DNA of 64,000 nucleotides from JALZAQ01 sp038253885 (GTDB taxonomy: Bacteria > Gemmatimonadota > Gemmatimonadetes > Gemmatimonadales > Gemmatimonadaceae), in the NCBI GenBank assembly GCA_038253885.1, contig JBBSGP010000016.1, positions 3,280-67,279 on the forward strand. The letters are read 5' to 3'. Below are positions 26,685 to 35,442 of the stretch, piece by piece. Under the pieces are notes generated by a model, which ran no database searches, was not told where the DNA came from, and was given only the letters and a program-made list of their open reading frames with translations. Positions within the stretch are counted from its first letter, which is position 1; each line of letters opens with the position of its first letter. The position numbers were made by a program, and so were the translations under genes.

Positions 26685-27386
26685 CTACCCCAGAAGCTCG
26701 AACCTCACCCCTCGCCTACCCCCCCGCCGCTTCTTGGGCGCATAGCGGAACAGCTGGGCGGGACGGCCACGGCCCTCACTCCGCCACTCGTCCGTAGGCT
26801 CCACCAGCCAGGCTGCGTGGAGTGCCCGGCGAAAGCTGGCCTTGTGGAGACGCCGCCCGATCAGGAGCTCGTAGATCTCCTGGAGCTGGCTCAGCGTGAA
26901 CGTAGCCGGGAGCAGCCGGAATGCGACCGGCGACTGGTCGAGCCGGGCGCGGACGGCCTGCACGGCCGAATCCGCGATCTCTCGCTGCCGGGGAGAGATC
27001 AGGGGCAGTTGGTCCACCCCGAACCACGCGTCGTCGCCCCCGACCGGTGCCGGTACTCCCGCCGCCACCAACCCGACGAAGCCGACCGACACCTCCGCTC
27101 CACCGATGTGCCGCTTCCGATCCCCGAACGCCGAGATCTGCTCCATCCACGCGGGTGCGGTGCCGAGCCTCGCACGGGCGATGCGCGCAGCGCAGTCATC
27201 GAGTGCCTCCTCGGCGCGCGGCGACTCCCACGGAAGCTCCCAGCGCTCCTTGGCGCGGAGGTCGGCGGCGCGGGTGAGGAGGACGGTCAGCCCCTTCCCG
27301 TGCGGCGACAGGAGGGCCACGTCCACCGAGAGCGTGCAGCGTCTCGGAGCGGTGCGGGGAACAGTCAGCGGTGAGCGTTCGCGCAT
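26685..27386 (-). CDS. NrtR-like Nudix-domain transcriptional regulator
   Basis: 233 aa from the ATG at 27386 (a GTG six codons earlier would place the start inside the operator). Residues 1 to about 145 have a Nudix fold, but the Nudix box is degenerate ('ELPWESPRAEEALDDCAARI' in place of GxEx..REUxEExGU), so hydrolysis is unlikely. The C-terminal part is a winged helix ('FTLSQLQEIYELLIGRRLHKASFRRAL') of the NrtR type. NrtR proteins control NAD or sugar metabolism in response to ADP-ribose-like ligands. A palindrome covers the region just before the start codon, so self-repression is likely. No NAD gene is adjacent. Confidence 0.85.
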   Translation of the reverse strand: MRERSPLTVPRTAPRRCTLSVDVALLSPHGKGLTVLLTRAADLRAKERWELPWESPRAEEALDDCAARIARARLGTAPAWMEQISAFGDRKRHIGGAEVSVGFVGLVAAGVPAPVGGDDAWFGVDQLPLISPRQREIADSAVQAVRARLDQSPVAFRLLPATFTLSQLQEIYELLIGRRLHKASFRRALHAAWLVEPTDEWRSEGRGRPAQLFRYAPKKRRGGRRGVRFELLG

Positions 27387-27395
27387 GGAGCGCGA

Positions 27396-27418
27396 ATTAT
27401 TCACAATTTGTTACTAAT
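27396..27418 (-). promoter_or_regulatory. Candidate operator of the NrtR-like regulator
   Basis: Imperfect palindrome with 11-nt arms around a central base: on the minus strand ATTAGTAACAA-A-TTGTGAATAAT, 9 of 11 arm positions paired. It begins 9 bp before the ATG, in an AT-rich patch that stands out from its surroundings. A second, weaker element (TAACAC-A-GTGGTA) lies at about 27441-27453. Confidence 0.6.
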
Positions 27419-27566
27419 GTCAAGTCTTGCCTGCCAACTTCGTAACACAGTGGTAATAATTCAGCGGAATGGCTCACGGCAGCGACTATATACGAACTCC
27501 ACGGATTTCCGTCAACCGCGTCCGCCGCTGGTTACTGATCACCTACATCTTTTTTTCTCGGTGACG

Positions 27567-29387
27567 TTACGGACGTTTCCCCGACGCCGGCGCAGGCATG
27601 CCCTGCACCGCGCGCATCTCGCCGGCGCCGATCGGCCACGACGGAGGAATGTGGATCGGCAAGCGCCCGCCGATCGGGGCGAGACCGACGACAGCGCGCG
27701 CGGCCGCCAGCTGCGACAGCGGGAAACCACCCCAGGCGATCAGATACGTCGGAGCTTCCGGAAGCTGGGACAGCAGGTACGGATTCCCCATCGCCACCAG
27801 GACGATCGGCCGCCGCCGGGTAATGAGCGCGCGCATGAACTCCGCGAACGCCCGCGGCGCCGAGATGCTACTCACGTTCCACGCGTGTGCGACGTAAGAG
27901 CTGACCACGACGATCTCTGCCGAATCGGCCGCTCGCAGGAGCGCCGCGAATTCCTCGCCACGGCCGTCCGCGTCCACGAACTCCGACCGGAGCGAAGGCA
28001 TCGCCCGCCGAAGCTCGGCGTCGAAGATGGTCCCGGCCGCCAGATCGGCACGGCGGGCCAGGGTCACGGCGAGTACCGATGCCGTGCGCGGCAGCCGCGC
28101 GAGCGGGAGCAGGCGCGCCGAATCGCGAACCAGCGTGATCGATCGCTCGGCGCTTCGCGCCGCGGCCGCTACATTCTCTGAATCGCCGGCCAGGGCACGC
28201 GCGCTGTCGAGATCGACCAGCCTTCGCCGATCGAGACCGAGTCGAACCTTCTCCTCCAGGATGCGCCGCACCGACTGGCCAAGCCGGTCCTCGTTGTACC
28301 GGCCCTGGGCGACCCCAGCCACGATGGCGTCGATCGTGGCGGTGACGTTCTCCGGCTGGATGAGAACGTCCGCTCCCGCCGCGACCGCCCTGATCGCGGC
28401 CTCACTGGCTCCGTAACGGTCGAGCACACCCCGCATGTCCATCGCATCGGAAATGATGACGCCCCTGAACCCCATCTCTCCCCGCAGCACTCCCCCGAGC
28501 ACCTTCTCCGACAGTGTGCCCGGATCGCCGCTCGAGTCCAACGCCGGCATGGAGCCGTGAAACGACATCATCCCGCCCACGCCAGCACCAACCGCTGCGC
28601 GGAAGGGAACGAGCTCCACCGTATCCAGCCTCGCCCGTGACACGTTGACCACCGGCAGTGCCAGATGCGAGTTCGTCTCCGTGTCCCCGTGTCCGGGGAA
28701 GTGCTTGCCGGTGGCGATCATCCCGTGCTCCTGGAGACCGCGGATGAACGACGCCCCGAGACGAGCCACCTGTTTCGGGTCCTCACCGTACGAACGCGTG
28801 TTGATGACCGGGTTGTCGGGGTTGTTGTTGACATCGAGAACAGGCGCATAGTCGATGTGGATGCCGAGCGCGCGACCCTCGATCGCCGTGATCCGCCCCT
28901 GCTCATAGGCGAGCGACGTATCGCCTGTCGCCCCGATCGCCATCTCCGGCGGGAAGAGAGTCGCTCCGCCCAGATCGATCCCGTTCGGAAGGAAGTAACC
29001 GCCGCGAGCGCGGTATCCTGCGCCGAACTCCAGATCCGCTCCCACGAGGAGGGGCGTCGCCGCCAGCCGCTGCATGGCGTTGAGCTTGACGGCGATCTCC
29101 AACGGCGAGCCCACCGACACGGTGAACCCGCCTACTTCGTCATCGATGATCCAGTGGCGTACACGCTTCCATTCGGGCGAGTCAGCCGGCGCGTAGTCTC
29201 CCAGCACCGAGGGCCACACCATCTGCGCCGCCTTCTGCCGGAGCGTCATGCGGGCGAGCTCGGCATCCACCCAACGCAGCGATCCACGCGACACGGATCC
29301 CACGCCGGCTCCTGGTGCCGCTCGCCCGGCGCAGCCGACGGCGCAGGCGAGCATCACCGTCCTTGGCAGCGCTCGATAAAAGTCCAT
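27567..29387 (-). CDS. Glycoside hydrolase family 3, beta-N-acetylhexosaminidase (NagZ)-like
   Basis: 606 aa. The N-terminus is a lipoprotein-like signal ('LACAVGC', Cys19). The GH3 barrel carries 'KHFPGHGDT' (228-236) with the catalytic His of NagZ-type enzymes and 'SDAMDM' (313-318), whose Asp314 is the nucleophile. A second alpha/beta domain follows to the end. It probably removes beta-linked N-acetylglucosamine from cell-wall sugars outside the cytoplasm; other GH3 specificities remain possible. It is the last gene of a minus-strand run and starts 16 bp after the M48 gene. Confidence 0.92.
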   Translation of the reverse strand: MDFYRALPRTVMLACAVGCAGRAAPGAGVGSVSRGSLRWVDAELARMTLRQKAAQMVWPSVLGDYAPADSPEWKRVRHWIIDDEVGGFTVSVGSPLEIAVKLNAMQRLAATPLLVGADLEFGAGYRARGGYFLPNGIDLGGATLFPPEMAIGATGDTSLAYEQGRITAIEGRALGIHIDYAPVLDVNNNPDNPVINTRSYGEDPKQVARLGASFIRGLQEHGMIATGKHFPGHGDTETNSHLALPVVNVSRARLDTVELVPFRAAVGAGVGGMMSFHGSMPALDSSGDPGTLSEKVLGGVLRGEMGFRGVIISDAMDMRGVLDRYGASEAAIRAVAAGADVLIQPENVTATIDAIVAGVAQGRYNEDRLGQSVRRILEEKVRLGLDRRRLVDLDSARALAGDSENVAAAARSAERSITLVRDSARLLPLARLPRTASVLAVTLARRADLAAGTIFDAELRRAMPSLRSEFVDADGRGEEFAALLRAADSAEIVVVSSYVAHAWNVSSISAPRAFAEFMRALITRRRPIVLVAMGNPYLLSQLPEAPTYLIAWGGFPLSQLAAARAVVGLAPIGGRLPIHIPPSWPIGAGEMRAVQGMPAPASGKRP

Positions 29388-29403
29388 GGCGAATCCTGAA
29401 GGC

Positions 29404-30300
29404 CTACGGGACGCGATCCCGATCCGGGGCGGGCTCGCCCGGCCGCTGCTCGCGTGTCGGATCGGGCGGAGGAGGAGGAAGCTGCGCGAGCCGGGCCTTC
29501 ATCTGGCCGAATTGGGGAACATCCCGGACAGTGCGCGAGAGAGCATCCACGGGCAATCTCGCGATGAGAGAGTCGGTGTCGGCGATGCGGGCGGCGGTCG
29601 CCGGATGGGACGCAAACCACTGCGCGACCAACGCCGGCCGTCGTCGCTCCTCGCGAGCGAGCTTCTCGAAGAACCGAGGCATGCCGTGCGGGTCGAAGTG
29701 AGCCCGCGTCATGAAGATGAGCCCCACCTCGTCCGCTTCGGTCTCATCGCGCCGGCTGTACTTCGCCATGAGGGCGCTACCGGCCACCTGGAGCGCGACC
29801 TGCTCTCCCGCGCCCGGGTTGCGATGGAGCAGCGCGTACACGATCCCGACTGCGTTCTGCGTGTTCTGCGCCTTGGCCATCTGACGCAAGGAATGGCGGC
29901 GCACGACATGCCCGATCTCATGGGCCATGACGCCGGCCACTTCATCCGCTTCGTCGGCCAGATCGAGAATGCCGCGATTGATGAAGACATAGCCGCCCGG
30001 GATCGCGAACGCGTTGGCTACTGGCGAATCCACGACGTAGAACGTGTAATGACGACCGGTCGTGTCGGCGTTTCGGACGAGAAGCTCGCCGAGCTCGCTC
30101 ACGAATTGGTCTATTCCGGCGTCCTGAACCATCGGGAGCTGAGCCGCTGTCTGGGCGGCGAGCTGCGCCCCCAGCTCGCGCTCCTGGTCCACCGGAACTT
30201 GATCCGCGCTCGCGCAGCTTCCTGCCCCAACGCTCAGGGCAAAGGATGCGGCCAGGCACAGAACGGCGAGCGGGCGCCGCTCCCGAAGCAGCTGAGACAT
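29404..30300 (-). CDS. M48-family zinc metalloprotease lipoprotein
   Basis: 298 aa from the ATG at 30300; the open frame extends upstream but the signal peptide begins here. The signal ends with a lipobox ('VGAGSC', Cys29). The zinc site is HEIGH (127-131) with the third ligand in 'ETEADEVG'. It resembles BepA/LoiP-type proteases that act on outer-membrane or periplasmic proteins. The C-terminus is Pro-rich. It lies in a tight run (desaturase, YggX, M48, GH3; gaps of 43, 35 and 16 bp). Confidence 0.92.
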   Translation of the reverse strand: MSQLLRERRPLAVLCLAASFALSVGAGSCASADQVPVDQERELGAQLAAQTAAQLPMVQDAGIDQFVSELGELLVRNADTTGRHYTFYVVDSPVANAFAIPGGYVFINRGILDLADEADEVAGVMAHEIGHVVRRHSLRQMAKAQNTQNAVGIVYALLHRNPGAGEQVALQVAGSALMAKYSRRDETEADEVGLIFMTRAHFDPHGMPRFFEKLAREERRRPALVAQWFASHPATAARIADTDSLIARLPVDALSRTVRDVPQFGQMKARLAQLPPPPPDPTREQRPGEPAPDRDRVP

Positions 30301-30335
30301 GACTCGGCGCTGCGCAAGCGCCGGGCCGCAGGGGC

Positions 30336-30617
30336 TCAGTAGCTGATCGTCCCTTTGCGCGTGGTGTCGATGTCCTCGTTGGTCCCCGACTTGAAGAGGA
30401 ACGCCGACATGTTGCGGGTGAGAAAGGCGCGGGCCTGCGGATCCATCAGGTTCAGGCCGTAGTGGTTGATCAGCATGGTCTGTTGCTTGAGCCACTCGCC
30501 CCAACAGATGGCGCAGATCTCCTCCTGCGCGCGCTCTCCGACGGGTCCCGGAAACGGAGGCCGCTCGAATCCCTCGCGCGTCTGGCCACAGCGCGAGCAG
30601 GTGACGGTAGCTGGCAT
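30336..30617 (-). CDS. yggX: Fe(2+)-trafficking/oxidative damage protection protein (YggX family)
   Basis: 93 aa from the ATG at 30617, which has an AGGAG ribosome site. The family core is clear: 'PGPVGERAQEEICAICWGEWLKQQTMLIN' region followed by 'LNLMDPQARAFLTRNMSAFLF', as in YggX. Unlike E. coli YggX, the N-terminus has a Cys pair ('CSRCGQ') and a further Cys pair 'CAIC', so it could bind a metal. YggX proteins protect iron-sulfur enzymes from oxidation. It sits between the desaturase and the protease in one operon. Confidence 0.87.
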   Translation of the reverse strand: MPATVTCSRCGQTREGFERPPFPGPVGERAQEEICAICWGEWLKQQTMLINHYGLNLMDPQARAFLTRNMSAFLFKSGTNEDIDTTRKGTISY

Positions 30618-30660
30618 GACGAGCTCCTGGAAAAGGTGCCGGGCTCCCGGCACCACCGCC

Positions 30661-31410
30661 TCACGCCCTCGCGTACCTCACCTTCGCCAGGCCGAACAGC
30701 TCGGCCGCCTTGATGTACATCCAGCCGATGTCGAACTCGTACCACTTCGCCTTGAACTTCGCGGAGTGCGGGTCGGCGTGATGGTTGTTGTGAAGCTCTT
30801 CGCCTCCGAGCCAGATCGCGATCGGGGAGATGTTCCGGCTCTCGTCCTTGACGTTGAAATTCCGGTAGCCGAGGGCGTGCCCGACGCCGTTGATGATGCC
30901 CGCGGCCCAGAAGGGGATCCAGAGCATCTGGGCGGCCCAGACCAGCGGGCCAACGAAGAAGCCGAACAGGTAGATGTCGATCACCAGCATCACCAGGATG
31001 CCGACCCAGTTGAGCTTCGCCAGCAGATGGCGCTCGAGCCAGTCATTTGGTGTTCCCTTCCCGTACTTCTCCAGTACGCCGGGCTGGCGAACCGTTTTCC
31101 TGTAGTAGAACGCGCCCTTGAGGACGATGTTGCGAAGGCCCTCCAGGATCGGGCTGTGCGGATCACCCTCGCGATCGGCGAAGGCGTGATGCTTTCGATG
31201 ACAGGCGACCCACTCCTGCGTGACGATGGCCGTGGTCAGCCAGAGCCAGAAGCGCATCGGGATCTCGATGAGCTTGCTGAACTGGACACCCCGATGCGTT
31301 TGCGAGCGGTGAAGGAACAGCGTCACGCAGACATTTGTGAAATGCCCGGCGATGATGATGAACAGCACTGGCTTCCACCAATGCGATGCGAAGGCGGCAA
31401 ATCCGGGCAT
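30661..31410 (-). CDS. Acyl-CoA/fatty-acid desaturase (delta-9 type)
   Basis: 249 aa from the ATG at 31410 with AGGAG upstream; a longer start at 31461 is less likely. Membrane-bound di-iron desaturase: three His boxes 'HRSQTHR', 'HRKHH' and 'HNNHH', and two pairs of hydrophobic segments ('PVLFIIIAGHFTNVCVTLF', 'WVGILVMLVIDIYLFGFF'). It inserts a double bond into acyl chains and adjusts membrane fluidity. First gene of the four-gene minus-strand operon. Confidence 0.93.
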   Translation of the reverse strand: MPGFAAFASHWWKPVLFIIIAGHFTNVCVTLFLHRSQTHRGVQFSKLIEIPMRFWLWLTTAIVTQEWVACHRKHHAFADREGDPHSPILEGLRNIVLKGAFYYRKTVRQPGVLEKYGKGTPNDWLERHLLAKLNWVGILVMLVIDIYLFGFFVGPLVWAAQMLWIPFWAAGIINGVGHALGYRNFNVKDESRNISPIAIWLGGEELHNNHHADPHSAKFKAKWYEFDIGWMYIKAAELFGLAKVRYARA

Positions 31411-31670
31411 CGTATGCCTGGCTCCTATCCTGACTGGTAATCGCGTCGCGGAATGCGACACGGAACGGCGTGCCCGCCATCGCGGCCTGCACGAGGACGG
31501 ACCATTCCCCTCTGAACCTAAGCACTTTCTGGACCCCTGCCAACCTGTTCGGGCCCGGTTCGGCCTGAAGGCGCGGCCATGAGATAAACGCGTCGCTCGC
31601 CGCGCGGTAACGCTCTGCGCCCGGAACGCTCTTGCCGCGGCCTTCCCGAGACCGTACCCTCTGACCCGTC

Positions 31671-32783
31671 ATGAGCTCTACCCGCAAGGCGCCCCTCTCC
31701 ACACCGACGGCGCGCGCGACTGCCGAAGGCACCGCCCGCTACGCCGCCCGATTCGCCGCTGGCCTCGAGGATGACTTCTATCGACCCCTCGACCAGGAGT
31801 TGCAGGTCTCCTCCATCGGGATCGGGACCTACCTCGGCGAGTGTACCGATGGGGACGACGCCCGGTATCGTGCCAGCGTTGGCCGCGCCCTCGAGCGTGG
31901 TGTCAACCTCATCGATACCGCCATCAATTACCGCTGCCAGCGATCGGAGCGGTCGGTGGGCCACGCCCTCGCCAACGCCATCCGGTCAGGACGCGTGTCG
32001 CGCGACGAGATCGTGCTCTGCACGAAGGGTGGATACATCCCCCTGGACGGCGAGGCGCCGGACGACCGCTTCGAGTACCAGCGCTACGTCCAGCGCGAGT
32101 ACATCGACCGAGGGATCCTGACAGCCGATGACGTCGTGGCTGGCGGGCACTCGCTCGCCCCTGCGTTTCTCGCCGATCAGCTTCGCCGAAGCCTCACCAA
32201 CCTGCGCGTCCAGGCGGTGGACGTGTACTACATCCACAACCCCGAGCAGCAGCTCGACGTCGTCACGCCAGAGGAGCTCGACGAGCGACTTCGCGCCGCC
32301 TTCGTGCTGCTCGAGGAGCAGTGCGCCGCCGGACGAATCGGCCGCTACGGCTGCGCGACGTGGAACGGCTTTCGAGTGCCCCCGGAGGAGCGCGGCCATC
32401 TGAGCCTGGCTCGTCTCGTGGCTCTGGCTGAGGAGGTGGCCGGAGACTCCCATCACTTCCGCGTCGTTCAGCTCCCGGTGAGCCTCGCCCTCGCCGAGGC
32501 GGTACGCGCTCCGACCCAGAGAATGCGCGGAGGGGAATCCGTTCCGCTGCTCCAGGCGGCGGCCGAGCTCGGGGTCTCGGTCGTCTCGAGCGGAACGTTA
32601 TTGCAGGGAAAGCTCACGTCGGGCCTGCCCGAGCAGATCCGGGACGCTGTGCCGGGCTACGACACCGATGCTCAGCGAGCGATTGCATTCGTCCGCGCGC
32701 TCCCCGTCATCAGCTCCGCTCTCGTCGGAATGAAGCGGGAGGAATGGGTAGAGGAGAACCTGAGGACGGGCGCGAGAAAATAG
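31671..32783 (+). CDS. Aldo/keto reductase family protein
   Basis: 370 aa, longer than most AKRs owing to a 45-residue N-terminal extension. The (beta/alpha)8 features are present: 'GIGTYLGE', 'NLIDTAINYRCQRSERSVG' (Asp and Tyr of the tetrad), 'LCTKGGYIPL' (Lys) and 'VYYIHNPEQQ' (His). The C-terminal NADPH site is 'ISSALVGMKREEWVEENL'. Substrate cannot be given. The stop lies 2 bp from the stop of the convergent thioredoxin/NHL gene. Confidence 0.92.
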   Translation: MSSTRKAPLSTPTARATAEGTARYAARFAAGLEDDFYRPLDQELQVSSIGIGTYLGECTDGDDARYRASVGRALERGVNLIDTAINYRCQRSERSVGHALANAIRSGRVSRDEIVLCTKGGYIPLDGEAPDDRFEYQRYVQREYIDRGILTADDVVAGGHSLAPAFLADQLRRSLTNLRVQAVDVYYIHNPEQQLDVVTPEELDERLRAAFVLLEEQCAAGRIGRYGCATWNGFRVPPEERGHLSLARLVALAEEVAGDSHHFRVVQLPVSLALAEAVRAPTQRMRGGESVPLLQAAAELGVSVVSSGTLLQGKLTSGLPEQIRDAVPGYDTDAQRAIAFVRALPVISSALVGMKREEWVEENLRTGARK

Positions 32784-32785
32784 CC

Positions 32786-34234
32786 CTACTTCAATTCCAC
32801 CTCATCCACTTCCCCTTTCTCCCATTCTACTCGCACCAGGCGATGCGCATTGGTGTCGGCCACGTAGGCGCCCGTTCTCCCGCACGCCACTCCCCCGGGC
32901 TCGCTCAGCCCTACTCCCCTTACCCACGTCTCCACACGTCGCTCGGCGACGTTCACCCATTTGAGGGCGTCGTTGTAGGAGTCCGCCACCAGAAAGCGTC
33001 CTGACGGATGACGGGCGATGCCCTGCTGATGCTGCATTCGGACCTCGTCTCCCACGCCATCGCGATCTCCGAAATCGAAAAGACCGGTCCCCACGATGGT
33101 CCCGACGGATCCAGGTGCGCCGATCTCCGACCATCGCACGGCGCTCGACTCCGCATCCACGAAGTACAGACGATCACCATCCGCGACGATTCCCATGGGC
33201 TGGGCGAGAGCAGCGTCGAGCCGCGGGCCGTCCACGATGTCCTCCCGTCCGCTCCCCGCGTGCACATCGGTCGAGCCGGTGGCGGGGTCGATCGACCAGA
33301 TCTGATGGTTCCCCGCCATGGCCACATACAGAGTTCGGCCAGCGAGCGTCACATCCCACGGCGAAGAGAGGGCGCCTGCGGCTTCGTCCTGACGCGTGCG
33401 CAGCTGCCGCCCGATCCCGGCTACGGTTCGGAGCGCCCCCGTGTCGAGCGAGAGCGCACGGACGGCGTGGTTTTCCGCATCCGCGATGTAGAGCGTCTCG
33501 CCATCGAAGCACATTCCCTGCGGCGAGTCGAGGCGGCCGGAGACACCGTCGACGAAGCCCCTCTCGCCATCGCCGGCCACTCTGTCGATGGTCACACTCC
33601 GCCCGCCCAGGCGGAGCCGTCCGACGATCACGCGATGGTGCGCGCTGTCGGCGATCGCGATCCGCTCCCCGTCGATAGCGACCTTGCCCGGATAGCGGAG
33701 AGTGCCGGGCGCAGTGGCCGGCGCATCAGGAGTGAAGGAGATCGTCCGGCGATCGAGCGTCCCGTTCGCCGAATGCCGCGCCACCAGCGCTTCGATGAAG
33801 GGGGCGATCGCCTCCGCAGTGAATTCCCCGGCGTGCATCCCGACGACCGACCCCGCAGGGTCCACCACGGCGATCGTTGGCCACGCGTTCACGGTATAAG
33901 CTCGCCAGACGCGAAACTGGCGGTCGTTGACAACCGGGTGGGTGTTGCCGAGGCGGAGCGCTGCCTCGCGAATTCGTGGCGTCTCCCGCTCCGCTGTGTA
34001 CTTACCGCTGTGGACGCCGATGACGATCAGCTCGTCCGGAAAGCGGTGCTCGAGATCCCGCAACTGCGGGATGACGTGGATGCAGTTGATTCAGCCGTAG
34101 GTCCAGAAATCGAGGATCACGATCTTGCCGCGCAGATCCTCGAGCCGCAGCCGGCTGCCGCCGAGATTGAGCCAGTCGAGCGTGGGAAAGTCGGGCGCCC
34201 GGACGCTGGGCCGGGCAATCGTCGAGTCGGTCAT
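32786..34234 (-). CDS. Candidate selenoprotein: thioredoxin-like domain plus NHL repeats, UxxC motif (Sec48)
   Basis: About 482 aa read from ATG 34234 through an in-frame TGA at 34093-34091. Before it: 'LEDLRGKIVILDFWTYG'; after it: 'INCIHVIPQLRDLEHRF'. The family has Cys at that point ('FWTYGCINC'-like, CxxC), so the TGA stands at the first redox Cys and gives U-I-N-C. No base is gained or lost. The thioredoxin-like part covers about residues 1-165 ('VNAWPTIAVVDPAG' is the cis-Pro region), then NHL beta-propeller repeats ('LDSPQGMCFDGETLYIADAENHAV', 'LAQPMGIVADGDRLYFVD'). A SECIS-like hairpin follows the TGA. Alternatives: a true stop (pseudogene) or a sequence error. Without readthrough only a piece lacking the redox site is made. 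Confidence 0.82.
34055..34072 (-). promoter_or_regulatory. Putative bacterial SECIS element
   Basis: In the mRNA (minus strand): AUCCCGC-AGUU-GCGGGAU, a perfect 7-bp stem with a 4-nt loop. The loop starts 25 nt after the UGA, and G is its second base. This meets the usual bacterial SECIS rules (G among the first two loop bases, upper stem of at least 4 bp, 16-37 nt from the UGA). Below a 2x2 mismatch, two more G-C pairs extend the stem. Confidence 0.7.
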
Positions 34235-34355
34235 GCAAGAAGAATCCGCCCTTGTCGCGGGACGTTCCTGGTGGCGAGGCACACGACGGAGTGGATAGCA
34301 TCTCCCGGGCCCTTTCTTTTGGAACGAACGCCGTGCATTTCCACGTTTTGCGTCG

Positions 34356-35357
34356 ATGACCATCCCACCCACGTCCCCACTTGCCCACCATCGCCCCCGT
34401 GGTGGCTTCCGCAATCCGTGGCCCGGCATCGAGCCGCACGGCCTCGGCGATCTCCTTCGCTGGCAGATGGATCGGATCCACGGCACGCCCCAGGATCCGC
34501 CGCGGTCGAGCTTCGAGCGAGCGACACCCGACTTCCCCGTCCCTCGCGCCGCCGAAATGGATCTCCTCGCCACCTGGGTCGGCCACTCCACCGTGCTCCT
34601 GCAGCTGGGCACCACCAATGTGCTCACCGACCCCATCTGGAGCGCGCGCGCGTCGCCGCTCTCCTTCATCGGACCCAAGCGGTGGGTCGATCCTGGAGTG
34701 GAGCTGGGACGCCTGCCGCCACTCGATCTGGTGCTCCTCTCCCATAATCATTACGACCACCTCGACGAGCGAACGGTGCGGCGCCTCGCGGGTCTGCACC
34801 CCGCGGCATCCTGGGTTGTCCCGCTAGGGCTCGCTCCCCGCCTCCGATCGTGGGGAGTAGGAAAGGTGTCCGAGCTCGACTGGTGGGAGAGCCTGCGCGT
34901 CTCAGAGGCAACGATCACCTGCACGCCAGCTCAGCACTTCAGCGCGCGCGGGTTCGGCGACCGGAACCGCACCTTGTGGTGTGGTTACGCCGTGCACACC
35001 CGCTCCCATCGTGTCTTCTTCGCCGGAGACACGGGCTACCATCCCGATTTTGGCCGCATCGGCGCTCGACTCGGCCCATTCGATCTGGCGCTCATCCCGA
35101 TCGGCGCCTATGCCCCGCGCTGGTTCATGCGATCGGTTCACATGGACGCCGATGAGGCCCTGAGCGCCTACAACGACGTGCGTGCCGCGCACCCCGTCTC
35201 ACGCCCGGCGATGCTGCCGATCCATTGGGGCACCTTCAAGCTCACCGATGAGCCGATGGACGAGCCCCCACGCCGGCTGCGCGCCGCCTGGCAGCGCGCT
35301 GCATTGGATACGGAGCAGCTCTGGCTTCTCAAGCACGGAGAGACACGGCGGCGATAG
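34356..35357 (+). CDS. MBL-fold metallohydrolase, NAPE-PLD/UlaG-like
   Basis: 333 aa. The zinc site is HxHxDH at residues 130-135 ('LLSHNHYDHLD'), with further ligands near 'FFAGDTGYH' and the final 'LPIHWGTFKL'. The N-terminal 'WVGHSTVLLQLG...LTDPIW' and the long lead-in containing 'NPWP' are typical of the N-acyl-phosphatidylethanolamine phospholipase D group. The substrate may be a phospholipid, but many bacterial members are uncharacterised. It is divergent from the thioredoxin/NHL gene with 121 bp between starts. Confidence 0.88.
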   Translation: MTIPPTSPLAHHRPRGGFRNPWPGIEPHGLGDLLRWQMDRIHGTPQDPPRSSFERATPDFPVPRAAEMDLLATWVGHSTVLLQLGTTNVLTDPIWSARASPLSFIGPKRWVDPGVELGRLPPLDLVLLSHNHYDHLDERTVRRLAGLHPAASWVVPLGLAPRLRSWGVGKVSELDWWESLRVSEATITCTPAQHFSARGFGDRNRTLWCGYAVHTRSHRVFFAGDTGYHPDFGRIGARLGPFDLALIPIGAYAPRWFMRSVHMDADEALSAYNDVRAAHPVSRPAMLPIHWGTFKLTDEPMDEPPRRLRAAWQRAALDTEQLWLLKHGETRRR

Positions 35358-35442
35358 CCCCGCCATGCACGAGCGGGTCCCACCCGAAGGAAGGACCCAC
35401 CCTGTTCATTCGATCGAGCAGTGTCCGATAGCGGTCTCTTCC

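Noticed and set aside
34055..34100. Frameshift or assembly error as the explanation of the broken thioredoxin/NHL gene
   Set aside because: Both halves are in the same frame, so no indel is involved. A single-base error cannot be excluded without reads, but its exact placement on the redox Cys and the downstream hairpin make it less likely.
33008..34747. A 579-codon plus-strand frame spanning the TGA site
   Set aside because: Antisense to the NHL-repeat gene and out of frame with the MBL hydrolase; no family features, so it does not explain the in-frame TGA.
35374..35397. GGGTCC/GGACCC inverted repeat between the MBL gene and the secreted-protein gene as a terminator
   Set aside because: Only six pairs with a 12-nt loop and no T run; too weak to call.
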